This document shows, piece after piece, positions 13,505 through 26,154 of a stretch of DNA of 64,000 nt; within the stretch, counting starts at the first letter, position 1; each line of letters begins with the position of its first letter. The stretch lies in contig CM030713.1 in NCBI GenBank assembly GCA_017979445.1, forward strand, positions 26,333,163-26,397,162, written 5' to 3'. Source of the stretch: Akebia trifoliata (lineage: Eukaryota; Streptophyta; Magnoliopsida; Ranunculales; Lardizabalaceae). The notes beneath the pieces were generated by a model, which saw only the letters and a program-made list of their open reading frames with translations, was not told the DNA's origin and searched no databases. Made by a program: the position numbers and the translations under genes.

Positions 13505-13843
13505 TAGTAAAAAGATGTAATTTGTAACAACGAATTTTCCCTTCATACTGGAATTTGTATGGATCCGTGGATATACCTCAATCTTAAGTTAACCACATAA
13601 AATCTTTGTATTTTTACGTGTATGATTGTATCTTGTTCTTAATTTTCTTCTCTTTTTGTTCTCCAAGCTTCCATTTAAAATCATAATATATTGTTCAAGA
13701 GGTTTTTCCAAGAAACAACTTCTTCAAATAATTTTGTAATTACAGTTAAAAAATTTAGTCTTATTATTAAAAATATCTTAGAAAATTTTAACCAGTTGTT
13801 TTAGGCATTAAATAAAAAACAATGTATTATCTTCAAATTAAAA

Positions 13844-14030
13844 GGGTTTTGTTAACATGTACCCTAAGTAAGGGCACAAGTTAGAAGTGCATTAAATATA
13901 TCTTGAAAATTGATTTTTGTAACAATTTTTTTTTTTTTTTATATTATCAAAATACTCTTGAATGTTTATTCGCAAGGTGTATTTAATGTACCTTAACATG
14001 TGTCCTTAGGTCACACATTAACAAAACCCC
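13844..14030. mobile_element. MITE-like inverted repeat
   Basis: 187 bp beginning GGGTTTTGTTAACATGTACC and ending in the approximate reverse complement (acacattaacaaaacccc). Arms are about 60 bp with a T-rich centre. The flanks (aaattaaaa / ttctaaaaa) match only partly, so the superfamily is unassigned. Confidence 0.65.
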
Positions 14031-15436
14031 TTCTAAAAAAGTTGTAACTTATATTTCATCAAATTTCCATTGATCTCATTTGTGAACTTCAATTCCCACC
14101 ATCAATGAGGTGCTTATCTCATTAAAAACAGTTTTAACGATAAAAAACAATTAAACTTTTATGTTTGGCAAAAGTGCTTCTCAAATCTATTACCAAATAG
14201 TAGTTTGAAACACAAGAGCTTTTAAAACGTGCTTCCAAAATGAACCTAGCAAAAAGGGTAACTGCTCTTTCCCAACAACAGATCTTCTTCAGTTCTTGTC
14301 CCACAAAGCATTGCACTTGGAGTACCCTTTGAAAGTGGGGCGCTTCAATAGGATACAACTATGGTGTATGATTATTAAATAGGACCATGAGCCCTAACCA
14401 CAGGACTTGGGCTATACTTAATAGTCTCATGGTGATCTTCAACAAGACACTACTTTTCACCATTCTTGATGATAACCCCAATCTTCTTCTACAAGATCCT
14501 TAAAAAGATGATGCTTTGTGGGCCATCTTATAAGCTAAAATTTAGTGTTACACTCATGAGAGACTTCTAATGATTTTAAAATAAGAGTCAACATATTTAT
14601 GATTTTTTTGGGTCACCAGTGATCCAAAAGGTGGCCCACACCAATTGAGTAGGTTGGATTGAAGCATGGTTTTAAAACTTGTTCAATCGACTCAAAATTG
14701 TGAGACTCCCAAACATACTCAATGGAACCAGGGACTGGATGGTTGTTCAAGGATTAGAAGCTTTATCCGGTTCCTACCCGTAGGCAGATTTCGTTGAGTC
14801 AACAGTCGGCATTCACTTCCTGACTCTATCCATTCTAGTTGAGTAAGGGAGGCCTCTTGTGACAAACAGCTTTAGGACTGGGCATACTATATTTAATGAT
14901 GGAATCAATTTGCGAGAAATAAAAATAATTTATTAATTGATAATAAAGTAAGATCATTCCAGGAATGAAGGCTGCGAACGATACACTTTATTTACCACCT
15001 GGTGTAGTGGTGCTTCGACCACATAAATCAGGAATATAGAAAGCAAAATTCGATGAGAAAGAGATACATAAAAGATTAAGTTATATATGAGATGAGGAAG
15101 CCAAAAAAATGGAGCGCTCAATAGCGAGACGGTGACGGTACTACATATAGCTCAATTACATCAACCTTGACGAAACTCCAGATCTGGCCTGCCCTAAGGT
15201 AGGATTCCTATCCTCGATCAACTCAGGCGATGGTGCAATTCCTGGCATATGTACACACCATAGTAGCTAAGGCAACTTAGCCGAGTCAACTTGAGAAATC
15301 ATCGAATCAGCTAATCAACCCAACCGAGCCAGCTTGTAAATGCATGAATTCGGGTTAGAAACTCGACCAAGTTGCTTGGTTATATATATATAATGTTTTT
15401 ATGGAGGAGAAAAAACAAATATTTTATTTATTTAAG
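14031..15436. other. Intergenic, degenerate repeats
   Basis: No gene seen. 14650-15370 is rich in gagtcaac/gactcaac words that also appear at 34560-34850 and 36650-36730. This suggests one old dispersed repeat family with no coding content. Confidence 0.45.
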
Positions 15437-15445
15437 TTATTAAAA

Positions 15446-15608
15446 GAATTGTGCTGGAGTGACCTCAAGATTTACCTTATTTCACACTTTTCTGAATCAT
15501 AGATGCTTTTCACTCGTATCATAATGAAAAGCATTTATGGTTCCTACACAATTTCACATTAGAAAAGTGTGAAATGAGGTCACTATTGACATCACTTCAG
15601 CATTATTC
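15446..15608. mobile_element. MULE-like MITE, 8/9 TSD
   Basis: 163 bp. The left end GAATTGTGCTGGAGTGACCT and the reverse-complemented right end GAATAATGCTGAAGTGATG are matching TIRs. Inner arms (tttcacacttttct; gatgcttttca) also pair. Flanks are ttattaaaa (15437-15445) and atattaaaa (15609-15617), 8 of 9 identical. The related element at 26036-26145 has the same ends. Confidence 0.75.
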
Positions 15609-15617
15609 ATATTAAAA

Positions 15618-16918
15618 TTATAAATGTAGTATAGTATTATTTGCTCGTCCCAATATTATTCCATGAAACGAAATTATTCAAATCCGATAAGAGTTCTATT
15701 TATAGGACATGAACTCTATCAACTTTTAAGAATGTGACATAAATAAGGAATTTGTATATTTTTACTACTTTTCACGACACATTATGGAAGACATTAGGGT
15801 CAGCATCATGTCTCTCTTGCTTTGTCATTCAAATGTATCTAAGTTATATCATTCATCAAAATCACACTATTTCATATATTTTCTTATTACCTTGATTAAC
15901 CAAAATTTCGGTCTTCCTTTCACCATTTTGGGTCTCCAATTTTCACCAAATATTTTCTTGAGCCATGTTAGATGTATCATTAACAATTATTTTTCAATTT
16001 ATTTGTGGTGTCTCATCATTTAGATTGCACTTTTATCGGTATTAATATTCCGCTGTAAAACATTTTAAGGGTTTGCAAGATTGTCAACAAAATGTTTGTC
16101 ATGGGAAATAACTTCTTTCGAAAAAAATAAATATTAGACCTCGAAAAATGTCGAAAAGACAGCTTTTAGTTGTGAGTAGGAAAATGTTTTTCCTCGGAAA
16201 AAAGCTCAATCATATACCCGAAAATTTCATTTTCCATAGAAAACCATTTTTCTGTTGATTTTCCATGTGCAATCATACATAGAGAAGCATAATCAACAGC
16301 TGAAAACTTATTTCTATTGAAAGAATTCGTTTTCAAACTTTGAAAAGGCGACTTCTCTTAGTTTTACCCCACTAACCTAACCCATTGGGCTTTTAGAGCT
16401 CATTACTCTTAGGCTTTGTTGTTCTTAGGCCCAATATCCATGGATCAAGAACTGTTTTCTGGCCTAAAAATAACTACAGTGGGCTTCGGCTTAAGTTATA
16501 AATAATGGCGAGTCATGTACTAGGTTGGGCTTTAGCAAGAGCTCGGCCCCAAGAGAATTATAACTCCTGTACTAGTACTACTGTTGTAACACATTGGATA
16601 ATTCTGGTGTTTTAGGAACAGGATTGGCACCATTAATAATTGATTTCGGTCACTAGTGTCCAAATAACCATCCTTAATTTTTTTTTTTTCCTCTCATCAT
16701 GGGCTTTCCAGAAAGCCCATAAATTTAAAGCATTGGCTATGATGATAAAATGCTCAAATCTAACAACTAAGAATCATAGTAACCAAGTTCAGATTCAGAA
16801 ATTATTTGGCGACAAATCAATTTAGATAAATTCTGGAAAATTTCAGATTGAGGCTGGGAAAAAAGGCGGCAGGGATATATTGATTAATGAGTCCAGAAAT
16901 TTTTCGGGGAAGGGTGCA
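15618..16918. other. Intergenic, no gene supported
   Basis: A 79-codon open frame at 15784-16023 has no recognisable domain. Nothing else coding is visible. Confidence 0.5.
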
Positions 16919-16927
16919 ATCTTAGAA

Positions 16928-17160
16928 GAGTCGTGATAATCTGACTACCCCACGTGGCAAACTCAATCAACTACCTGATGTGACAAGTTCAGGAACCATA
17001 GATCTGTGCTCTTTCGGATAAACAGTTCTCTCGAGATACACTTTTTTTATGGGGAAGTACAGACATGAATCCTGAGGAGCGCAGATCTACGGTTCTGAAC
17101 TTGCCACGTTAGGGTAGTCGATTGAGTTTGCCACGTGCGATAGTCAAATTATCACGATTC
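16928..17160. mobile_element. MULE-like MITE with perfect 9-bp TSD
   Basis: 233 bp. The left end is GAGTCGTGATAATCTGACT; the reverse-complemented right end is GAATCGTGATAATTTGACT. The arms continue through cacgtggcaaactcaatc. Flanked by atcttagaa at 16919-16927 and 17161-17169, a perfect 9-bp duplication. Sister of 1247-1478; non-coding. Confidence 0.88.
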
Positions 17161-17169
17161 ATCTTAGAA

Positions 17170-17667
17170 TACTAAGCAAATATTATTGTTCCCATTTTTT
17201 GGGTCAAACTCGGGACAATTTCTGGGTCCCGACATTATTGATTATTGAACAAGGCCTGCGACGTATAATTTGATTACTTCCCCCCAAAAACATAGACAAT
17301 TAGGATGTATGATTCCAAAGGTTGCCTCATCCATTAGTTTACAAAGGCAGGTGCAGAGTTGTTGGGTTATGTTCCCTCAGTGAGGATAAAGAAATCACTA
17401 AATCAATTTATGTTGGTCAAACCTATTTGAAGAAAGATCATCCCCAAAAATATCAACCTTTTTTTCCCCCAAAGTCCACAAATTTATATCTTTTTCTGAA
17501 TTTCATTGCCTACCATTTAATTATATCTTTAAGGATTAAGAAATTAATCCTTTCCTGCCCTCTAGTGCGTTTGCCTCTAATCGCATTGACGAATAATAAA
17601 ATCATGTTATCCCCATTATTTTTGCCATTAGCATTAGAAAAGTAATATATATGGCTCAACACAAATG
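17170..17667. other. Intergenic, no gene supported
   Basis: A 107-codon open frame at 17322-17645 shows no domain, signal or codon pattern that would support a gene. Confidence 0.45.
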
Positions 17668-17675
17668 ACTATTGC

Positions 17676-18179
17676 TAGGGCTGGCAATGATTTGAAATAT
17701 ACCCGATATCTAAATCGGTTTGATTCGGAAAAAAATATGAAAAATTGGATTTTCTGATCGGATTTGGATTGAAATCTCAGATCCAATATAATTTTGGATC
17801 GAATTTGGATCTACCTCAATCCTCTACGGAAAAAAAATTTGATCTAAATATATTTTAATATTTTTTATTATTCATAATCCCATATATATATATATATAGA
17901 TAACACATTTTAGTCCTCTATATTTAGAGTTGAAAAGTGAATTTTTTTAAAAAAAAATTTATATCATTTTTTTTTAATCTTTTAAACATTGATAATTTAA
18001 AAATAAGGCATGTGTTTAGATTGGATTGGATCGGTTTCAGATTAAGGATGAAATGAAATGGACTGGATTAGGTTTGTAGATTCGTTCGATCATATCAGAT
18101 CAGGGACATGATTGAGAATTTTTGGATTAGTATTGGAGTGGTACTGATCTGATATTGAACCGATCCATTACTAACCCTA
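17676..18179. mobile_element. hAT-like non-autonomous element
   Basis: 504 bp with ends TAGGGCTGGCAATG and, reverse-complemented, TAGGGTTAGTAATGG. Flanks actattgc (17668-17675) and accattgc (18180-18187) agree at 7 of 8 positions. TAGGG termini plus an 8-bp TSD fit hAT. The interior is filled with ggatcgg/gatttgg-type words and has no transposase. Confidence 0.75.
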
Positions 18180-18755
18180 ACCATTGCTTTGTTTGTGCCT
18201 TTGTATAATGTTGGTGGTGTTATTCTGACCTAACCAAAGATCCAACTTTGTACATTTAATTTTTTGGGATTAGGTTTTTTACTCAATTTTGTTAATATAT
18301 GCCCTTGTTGCAATTACATTTTTGTATGATTGATAAATTCATATATCAAACTCGTTTTAGGATTTCTATAACGGAATGTAATTTTTTTATTTTTATTTTA
18401 TTTTTATTTTTATTTTTAATTTGAGAAAGAGTTTGAGCGATTGTAACTTGTAAGTGAAAGGATAACATTATCACCCATGACTTCTACTTTTTTCTAATTT
18501 GTGAATTTCAATTTTGATTATTATCATCAATTCCCATACCTGTTTTCTATAGCCATGTTACATCGTCACTTGATTTAGCCTTATCTTACTCTATTAAGAC
18601 TTTTAATTGAAGGTCCTAAAAGAACGAGAAGATAAAAAATAACATAGATAGGGATACTGAAAGCATATACAATTATACAAATTCACTTAGAATCAGAGAA
18701 CTAGGCGGAGCACAATTCATTTAACCAACCCCAAATTTTTGGATAAAGCTTTGAT

Positions 18756-19249
18756 TAGGGGTGTCAATGGATAGTCAAAAATTTAAATTCGAAAAATCAG
18801 ATATTATCCGAAAATTTCGGATATTGGATTCGAATTCAGATAGTTTTATATTATTTGAATCCTTATTAGATACGGATTTAGATATTAGCATTTCAAATTC
18901 GATAATATCCGATTTGAAATAATATATAATGTATATTATTTTATTTAATATAAATAATATAATATATATTATATTATTTTATTTATTTATTATATAAATA
19001 TTATAAAATATAATAAGTTATTTTTTAATAATGAAAAGTCAGTTTGATAAGGAAAAAATATGTTTTTTTTTTTTTTTTTAAATACAAATTATTCGAATTT
19101 GAATTGATATTCGATAGGATAATCGGATTTGAATTCGGATATAATTTTAGAACATCCATCGAATTCGAATTCGAATATCAGATAAAAATTTTAGATTCGG
19201 ATTTGGATATTGCTGTATCCAAATCGATAAGCATCTGTTGACAGCCCTA
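18756..19249 (+). mobile_element. hAT-like non-autonomous element, copy 1
   Basis: 494 bp. Ends are TAGGGGTGTCAATGG and, reverse-complemented, TAGGGCTGTCAACAG. Flanks gctttgat (18748-18755) and gcattgat (19250-19257) agree at 7 of 8. The interior is AT-rich with repeated attcgaatt/ttcggat words. A related copy lies inverted at 52938-53474. Confidence 0.82.
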
Positions 19250-19257
19250 GCATTGAT

Positions 19258-19603
19258 GTTATTGTAATATTGCATTTCTATCTCATGTCTCATGATTTGA
19301 TGCCATGTTAAATAGTTGTTTGGGTGAAAAAGTTGTTGATTGTTAATTTGATCCATAATTAACAAGAAAGATTACTTTAATAAAGTGATTTCTGAGTTAC
19401 TTGATTATGTTCCTTAATGAGATAAACATTTAGGCTTTTATCACTCCTAGGATTGCATGCAATGTTGTCGAAAAGGTGGTGCAGACTTGTTGGGAATGCC
19501 AATGGATGTGTTCCCTCAGTGGAGATACATAGACAACAGATTAAAGAATTGCACATGGTTGGTGTGCCAATAATGACTCTCTTAATATGTCAATGCATCA
19601 TAT
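19258..19603. other. Spacer between two transposons
   Basis: Nothing recognised. The 61-codon open frame at 19453-19638 runs into the next element and is not supported as a gene. Confidence 0.45.
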
Positions 19604-19884
19604 CACAACATGAAAAAAGCCTATATTTGACGGCTTGAGACTGTCGAATTTCATAAAATTTGACAGAATAAGAAGTCAAATTTTTCATCGTCAAATATTT
19701 TTTTTTTGATGGATCGAAACCGTTAAATTAATGAAAAATGAGAGAAATTTGATGACTTTAAGCTGTTGAATTGGGGATCATAAAAACTTTCAACGGTCAT
19801 AGGCCATCAAAATTCAATTTCTAAAATTTGTGGGCTTTGGCCCGTCAAAATTTTCTTGTCAAAATTTTCAATTTTCGCATAGTG
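19604..19884 (+). mobile_element. CACTA-like MITE
   Basis: 281 bp. The left end is CACAACATGAAAA; the right end reverse-complements to CACTATGCGAAAATTGAAAA. The 3-bp flanks are tat at 19601-19603 and 19885-19887, as expected for CACTA (CMC) elements. The interior repeats gacggc/gccgtc-like words with tcgaatttc and aatttgtgggc. Three relatives, all in this orientation, lie at 7087, 37531 and 42834. Confidence 0.7.
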
Positions 19885-19887
19885 TAT

Positions 19888-21200
19888 CTAAGGCCATATA
19901 AGTCCATATATTGGTTGCTCACTTGAATCTGATCTGAACGCATTTTATACTTTTTCTCTTCTAACCAGGTTGTTCGTAGGGCTGGAAGATCTTGGGATCG
20001 ACCCGATCCAATAAGGATCTGATCTGATAAAATATCGGATCTTTATACATAATTCATCCTTCACTCCAATGATGACCTGATTTGATAGCATATTAGAAAG
20101 TATATGAATTATTTTATTTAATTACTACAACATATGCTTAATTATATAATTTTATTGGTTCAAATCAAATCCAATTCTAACCTGATCCAATTACTATGAG
20201 TTTTAGGATCCCTGAAAAGATACAACCTGCCGGATGCACATGAAAAAGAAGTCCTGGATCTCATTCATTGAAATCTTGTTGGTTCATTATTGGATTGGAT
20301 CGGATCGAACCAAATCCTCCAAAAAAAAAATTCTACCAAGATACAAAGAGGCTTTTCAAAAGCTCATGAAATCAGCTAGGCTGAAGGAGAATACCAAATG
20401 TTATACTTATGGCGAAAACATATAGATGAAAAATTTAGGACCAACACCTGAGGTTTCTCTTTGGGATGAAATTATTTCAACCTTTAATAATGTTCCCTTA
20501 CTTATGTATAAATCTCTATTTATGACGAATTGAGGTTGTAATGTCAAAGCATCTCGAACAATGCCCTTTATAATAAAAAGCATACTTTGTCAAAATCTGA
20601 CAAATGTCGTTTTAGCTAGTCCAAAATTTGTTGGGTGCTCCAACAGACTCAATAAATCTTTCAATTGTTGAAAATTGACTCAAATCTTAATAAGAGTCGT
20701 GACCTCACATTTTGGAATCCGAAAACATGATCCAATGCCAATGACTTCTAGAGAATGAAATTTTAAGAACTTTGAAAAAAAAAATTTATTTTTCACCGTT
20801 GATTTGTAATTTTAAGTTTTGAGAGTTTGGTAATCGTCCATTTCAACATCTTAGATTAAACTCTAAATTTATTTTTTTGTGACTGAGTTTTTCCATAAAA
20901 TCTAATGAGTCTTTGTCTTGATTTCTGCATTCGTTACTTTAACATTTGTCACTAAAGAGTCTGTTGGACCCAGATTTTGTGATGCGTCTCTTTATAATAA
21001 AGAGCATGCCAAGTTTAAAGCGTATGTTGGAGTTGCTCTAAAACCTACGTTTTGGGTGGTCCAATTTAGCCTCCACGTTTTAATGGTCTTAGAAACTTTA
21101 GAATCTATTAACTAGAGAGAAAGTCGAAAGATAACAAATATCTCAAATTAGAAAATCAATTAGGACTCTCCATAATTGATTCTAGTAGTAAAACTTAATG
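19888..21200. other. Intergenic with a partial hAT-like end
   Basis: At 19977 TAGGGCTGGAAGATC followed by ggatctgatctgat resembles the left end of the 17676 hAT-like element, but no matching right end is visible, so it is probably truncated. No gene seen. Confidence 0.4.
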
Positions 21201-21340
21201 GATTAGGAAACCTACTATTGGAGAACATCCAAGCCCTCTGTTCTCATCTATATAAGTTATGACGTCAATAGACTAGGAAATTTACTAGTGGAGAACATCT
21301 AGGTCCTCTGTTCTCATCTATATAAGTTATGACGACAATC
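21201..21340. repeat. Tandem duplication of 70 bp
   Basis: Units 21201-21270 and 21271-21340 share gaaa-ctact-tggagaacatc and cctctgttctcatctatata in the same order. Confidence 0.85.
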
Positions 21341-22675
21341 CCTTAAAGAACAATTGACCAATATGATTTTGATTCTTGAGTATTAATATTCTCCTCCATC
21401 AATTAAAGCATTGAGTCATCTTATTCAAGATAGACGAGAAGAGAATGTGAGTCTAGAAATTAGAGCATTAATCAAGGGGATAGATGTTGTATAGTAAATC
21501 TCATTGCAAGATTAATTCTCAATCAAGAATCGTCAATGGCAAAAGATAAGGCTATATTATGTCTGTAAATCTTTTGAGATGTTTGTGGATTCTACGATCA
21601 TTGTGATTCGTGAAATTCCGCATTTAAATTTGTTTAAATCATGTTGATAGAGACTTGTAAAATTAGGGAAAAAGTCTAAGATGTAGGTCTTTTATTAGAA
21701 AAAGTGAGACCATGATTAGTGCTCGATGACCATATAATATGGATTCATATTTCATAGTCAACAACATGTATGGTAGTTGTAACAGATACATTAGATAAAA
21801 TTATTTCAAACTTCGTTTTCATATGTATATGTAATTATGAAAAGTCATTGAATCCGGTTGCCAGACTCATCTACCCTTAATTTTTATTCCATTTTTCTAT
21901 TTGTTTCTCGAAGATTGGTGCCCAATCAAGAACCCATAATCATATTAAATGGATTTAAATGTTGAGGAAAGAAATCTTCAAATAACCATACTTCAAGATG
22001 GTCTAATTAAAAAGCTATGCCTATAATATATTGGTTGGAATCCGTTGACTCTTAGAAATGATTCATAAAAACAAAACTGTTCAAACATGAAATCCAACGA
22101 CTTCGATTTATTTTAGGGATAAATGACATGTCCTTGAGGTACATGTGTTATGTGCTGAGTTTCATATTTTAACAATCAGGATTTTATGTTTTTAAACGAG
22201 ACACCAAATCCACACCATAATATAGGTTTCTAGAACACCCTTTAGGGGTTGGGTTAACATAAAACTAACGACAAGGATTTGCTCTTTTAAGTCATGTGTT
22301 CAAAATTGGATATATGACTCCTGATGTACCTTATTGCATGTTGGGAAACTTCTACAGGGGTTGAGGGAAAGCCATGGGTTATAAATAAGAAAAAAAATGG
22401 ATTTTTATAACCAATTTAACCCTAAGGTCATGTATGAAAACATATAAATTTTTCATTCTTTAGAAAGAATTGCATGGTAAATTTTTTTATTTTTTTAGAA
22501 ATATTTCCAAAAAAAAAATTTGCTTATTGATTAAGTCTCAACATCATCTCCATTAACTTAAAATAATTATCAAAAGATGTGTTTGATGATTTCATTTGAA
22601 AATTTGTTATTTTTTGTTGATTCAACGGGGCCTTGACCTCTAAGGTCTTTTACCCTAGTTTCATGCATCGATTTA
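21341..22675. other. Intergenic, nothing recognised
   Basis: No open frame with a domain, and no repeat boundary that I can define. Confidence 0.45.
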
Positions 22676-23034
22676 CAGTGAGGGCACTCGCCCGCACAAT
22701 TTTTTTTTTTTTTCTTTTAAATTACATTGTCCTTTTTATAATTTGATAAAATTTGACTTTACCCCCATATTTGCCCCCAAGTCCCACCCCACTCAAGTTT
22801 TTGGATGTATTAGAATCCCTCTATTGGATTAAATATTTGGCATTTCCCCCCACCTCCACCGATCACAGTGCCCCTTGAATTAAGTTGTCTTTTACAAATT
22901 AATGAGAAATGATCTAAATACCTTTTTTTAAATTTCTAATAAAAAAAACCCTTGAATTTTCATCTCAAAATCCCTCATCTTCATGGGAAATTATAATTTG
23001 CCCCGTCTACAAGAAAATCCTGGCTCCGCCACTG
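22676..23034. mobile_element. hAT-like element ending in CAGTGGCGGAGCC
   Basis: The right end reverse-complements to CAGTGGCGGAGCCAGGATTT, a terminus shared with 44228-44470 and 51883-52253. The left end CAGTGAGGGCACTCG is only partly similar and the flanks do not match, so the left boundary is tentative. No coding sequence. Confidence 0.5.
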
Positions 23035-24463
23035 CATTAGCAGATCCACAAACTACTAACTTTAGCCTGATTGGTGATTTTAAACCATTGCAGTGGATCG
23101 AGTTCTGTTATGGGCTCAATGAAGAGGATAATAGATAGAATTGAAACCCATAATTAAAAAAATTATGCTCCAAGGACTAGAAATCATAACTTAGATTAAA
23201 TTTTAGAGTGTTGGTCTGCCATATATCTTTGGGTCAGTGGGCTCAAACTAACTATGATTACTGGCATACAAAGGACACAAGGACTTTGGTGACACAGATA
23301 GATATAGTAGTTGAACCATTTTATGTGTTATGTTTGAGGAGTCCATAAAGAACAATATCATAAGAATTGTGTTGCTCTATTTAGATTTATTGTAGGCTTG
23401 ATCAGCTTCTAAGAATCTCAGAAGTAGAAGCATAGGAAATAAAAGCAATTGAAGCTCAGTTTCAAATTTATTATTTATTTAAATTAGCTTAGGGTATCCC
23501 ACACCCCTTTTTGGATGAGATTAATCCCTAAAATTGTATTCCCCAACTCCAAAAAAGTTTCTCAATGTGCAACAGGGGAAGTAGGGAGGCCACCCAGTTT
23601 CTAACACGTGATCAAGGGGAGCAAAAATTATTATCTAGTGAGACATATTTTTAAGGAAATAACTTCTTTGGACATATTGGTAATTATAGTAGAAGTTTGG
23701 ATTCTTTTATTTTTATATTAATTCAATGTCTTAGTAGATTTATTGGGGTATTTTAGTCATTAAACAGATAAGGCTATTAAATCTAAAATTTATGTAACTT
23801 CACAAAGTTATAGTTTTATCAGATTTTTACTTAAAGTGAGAAGGAGATAGGAGTTATTTCTTGTTTCTATCCAATTTTGACTTCCCAGGAAAAGGCAAAG
23901 CACTTCACAAGTATTGTCCAAACAGTAATTTGAATTTGAAAAGCACTTCTAAATGCTAAAATTGTGAAAAACATTTTTTAAAGTCAAACACAAATGGGTA
24001 ATTTAATTGACTTTTAGTTATTATTAAAAGAATTGGTCAATAAAAGAGGGTTAGTAGTGCTGATACCACTGAAAGCACCTCTTCATCTATTCTAACAAAA
24101 ATATTCAAACACAATGGTTTGAAAGAATTGTCCCCTCATCTCATGTCTTAATTAAACTTAGTTTGTATATTTTTCACGGTTAATTTAAATTCATTTAAGT
24201 TAATGTATTTGTCCCTATTGTTTTAACCTCCATTTAAGAATCATATTAGATTAGGGCATCTTAAGTTGGCCTTTGTGTTTTCGTGGAGTCATATTTATCT
24301 TGATAAGCTATGTTTTCATAATAAAATTAAGATTTCACATGGTTCATGTAGAAGGAGACAAACCATCGTTCGATTGCCCCAATAAGAGTATATATACATT
24401 TTAATAAAAATTTCACCATAAGTATGACTGATTTATAGTACATAGATTGCTACTTTAGTAATA
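23035..24463. other. Intergenic, nothing recognised
   Basis: No gene or delimited element seen. Confidence 0.45.
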
Positions 24464-24598
24464 GACTAATGATTTTCTGACTCCCCCTTTCTAATATACG
24501 TCCCCATCAAAGGTGTATCCCGAGGCAAATGATCCACGGTTCTTTGATGGGGGCGTAGATAGTGTATGTTAAAAGGGGGCATCAAATTATCACGACTA
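24464..24598. mobile_element. Short MULE-like MITE
   Basis: 135 bp. The arms run from atgattttctga with ccccc, and reverse-complement from gtcgtgataatttgatg with ccccc. The centre gtgtatcccgaggcaaatga matches the TIR of the psaB-bearing element at 35591. I could not find a TSD. Confidence 0.6.
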
Positions 24599-24951
24599 AT
24601 ATGAATCGAGAGAAGAAGCTTGTAAAAATTGAGAGCTAAGTAATCCTTCTTCGTTAGTTTGATTTTAATATCTATAAGGATAAGGAGATTGAACAATTAT
24701 CCATAACATGTATTTCTAGATTGATATTTGACCAACGTGTATTAAAAAAAAAAAAAAAAAAAAAAATTATAAGAGTAGATATGTGCTGTTGAACTAAATG
24801 TTCGATAATCAAGAAACATTTTCATTGGTTGATAAGAACAAACTGGTTTTCAAGAGGTAGAATGAACTTTGTAATACCTTTTATGAGAATAAATAAATCA
24901 ATTTGTTAACCCTAGAGATAATATAAGCCTAATGATGAATGCATGCGGTAA
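24599..24951. other. Spacer with poly-A tract
   Basis: Contains an A tract of about 23 bp near 24744-24766; otherwise nothing recognised. Confidence 0.5.
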
Positions 24952-25090
24952 ATCATATGCAGTCTATACATGGTTGATGTGGCAAAGGCACATAATCGTA
25001 GATCTTTTTCCTTGTGTATCCTGAAGAAAAAGATCTATGTCTATGATTTTGTGCCCTTACCACATCAACTGCCTAAAAATCACATATGAT
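24952..25090. mobile_element. Hairpin MITE, MULE-like family
   Basis: 139 bp running from atcatatg to catatgat. Arms contain ggttgatgtggcaaaggcac against gtgcccttaccacatcaact, and the apex is gatctttttccttgtgtatc followed by ctgaagaaaaagatc. Related to 6459, 26696 and, at the apex, 35591. No clear TSD. Confidence 0.6.
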
Positions 25091-26035
25091 TTTTTGTATG
25101 CATTTATCACGGCTCATAATATAAAAAGATTGGTTTTTGGTAAATATTTGAGATACTCCTATATTTTTAAATTGAATACATATCCCTTGACATTGGTCTT
25201 CTCCAATACACTATTGAAAAATGATATAAATGCCGTCATTTTCAAATTATAATCAAAACGCTAGATTTTTATTTCTGAAACCCGTCTTCTTCAAATCCTA
25301 TGGTAAATTATTTTAATCTATTGAACCTCATCATCTATCCCTTATAAAAATCCTTCATTTATTTTTTTCTATTGAAACACCTATCTTGTTCTCGTGGTTT
25401 AATACCAAAGTAAAAAATAAACTTAAGATTGTAGATGACTGATTTTGTAAAAATTAAACAAAGAAGAAACATAAAAAATTTAAGTTACAAGATGAAGATG
25501 AGGTCATTTATGTCATTTTCATTAGCTTATAAAAGATCACTAAGGTTTAGGGGGGCATGTCATGAGTTTGAAAATATAAGGATATCTCAAATATTAGCCC
25601 AAATATTGAGGGGTTAAAATCACTTTACAAATTAAGATTAATGAATCAAGGAAGAACGACAAACTGAAGACATCCAATTGTCTAGAATTACTTTTAAAGT
25701 ATTATTATAAGGTTCCGTTTTAAAGGTGGTGAGTCATTAAAAGATAACTTTATAGTTGAAAAGACAAGAAAATTTGAATTGTGACATGCGTACACACTAA
25801 AAGACAGGGTTACGTGGTTACCACACGTTGTGGAGTACAGGATCTGTCCTCTAATACTTGATTTGGACTTTAGAGTACAAAGGGTCTGTATATTTCTCCA
25901 ACCGACCACCAGCCCGCCACTTTGGAATATAGAGGCGTCGGACCTTTTGATCCACACACTCTTGTCGCACACGCACACGTGGTCTTACATTTCTCTTCTT
26001 ATCACAACCTATTAATTTTAAAAAAGAATAATGCT
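25091..26035. other. Intergenic, dispersed repeat fragments
   Basis: 25540-25615 (ggggcatgtcatgagtttga ... gaggggtt) matches the long-TIR family at 27821-28606. Overlapping open frames at 25694-26132 on both strands show no domains and are not called. Confidence 0.45.
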
Positions 26036-26145
26036 GAAGTAAATTCACAAAGATACCAATGACAAAGCATATATGATTCTTATACACTTCCACATCACGA
26101 AATGAAGATATGAGGTTTAAACTTGAGATCACTTTAGCACGATTC
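26036..26145. mobile_element. MULE-like MITE, 8/9 TSD
   Basis: 110 bp. Ends GAATAATGCTGAAGT and, reverse-complemented, GAATCGTGCTAAAGTGATC. Flanks tttaaaaaa (26027-26035) and ttttaaaaa (26146-26154) agree at 8 of 9, though low complexity weakens that. Same family as 15446-15608. Confidence 0.65.
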
Positions 26146-26154
26146 TTTTAAAAA

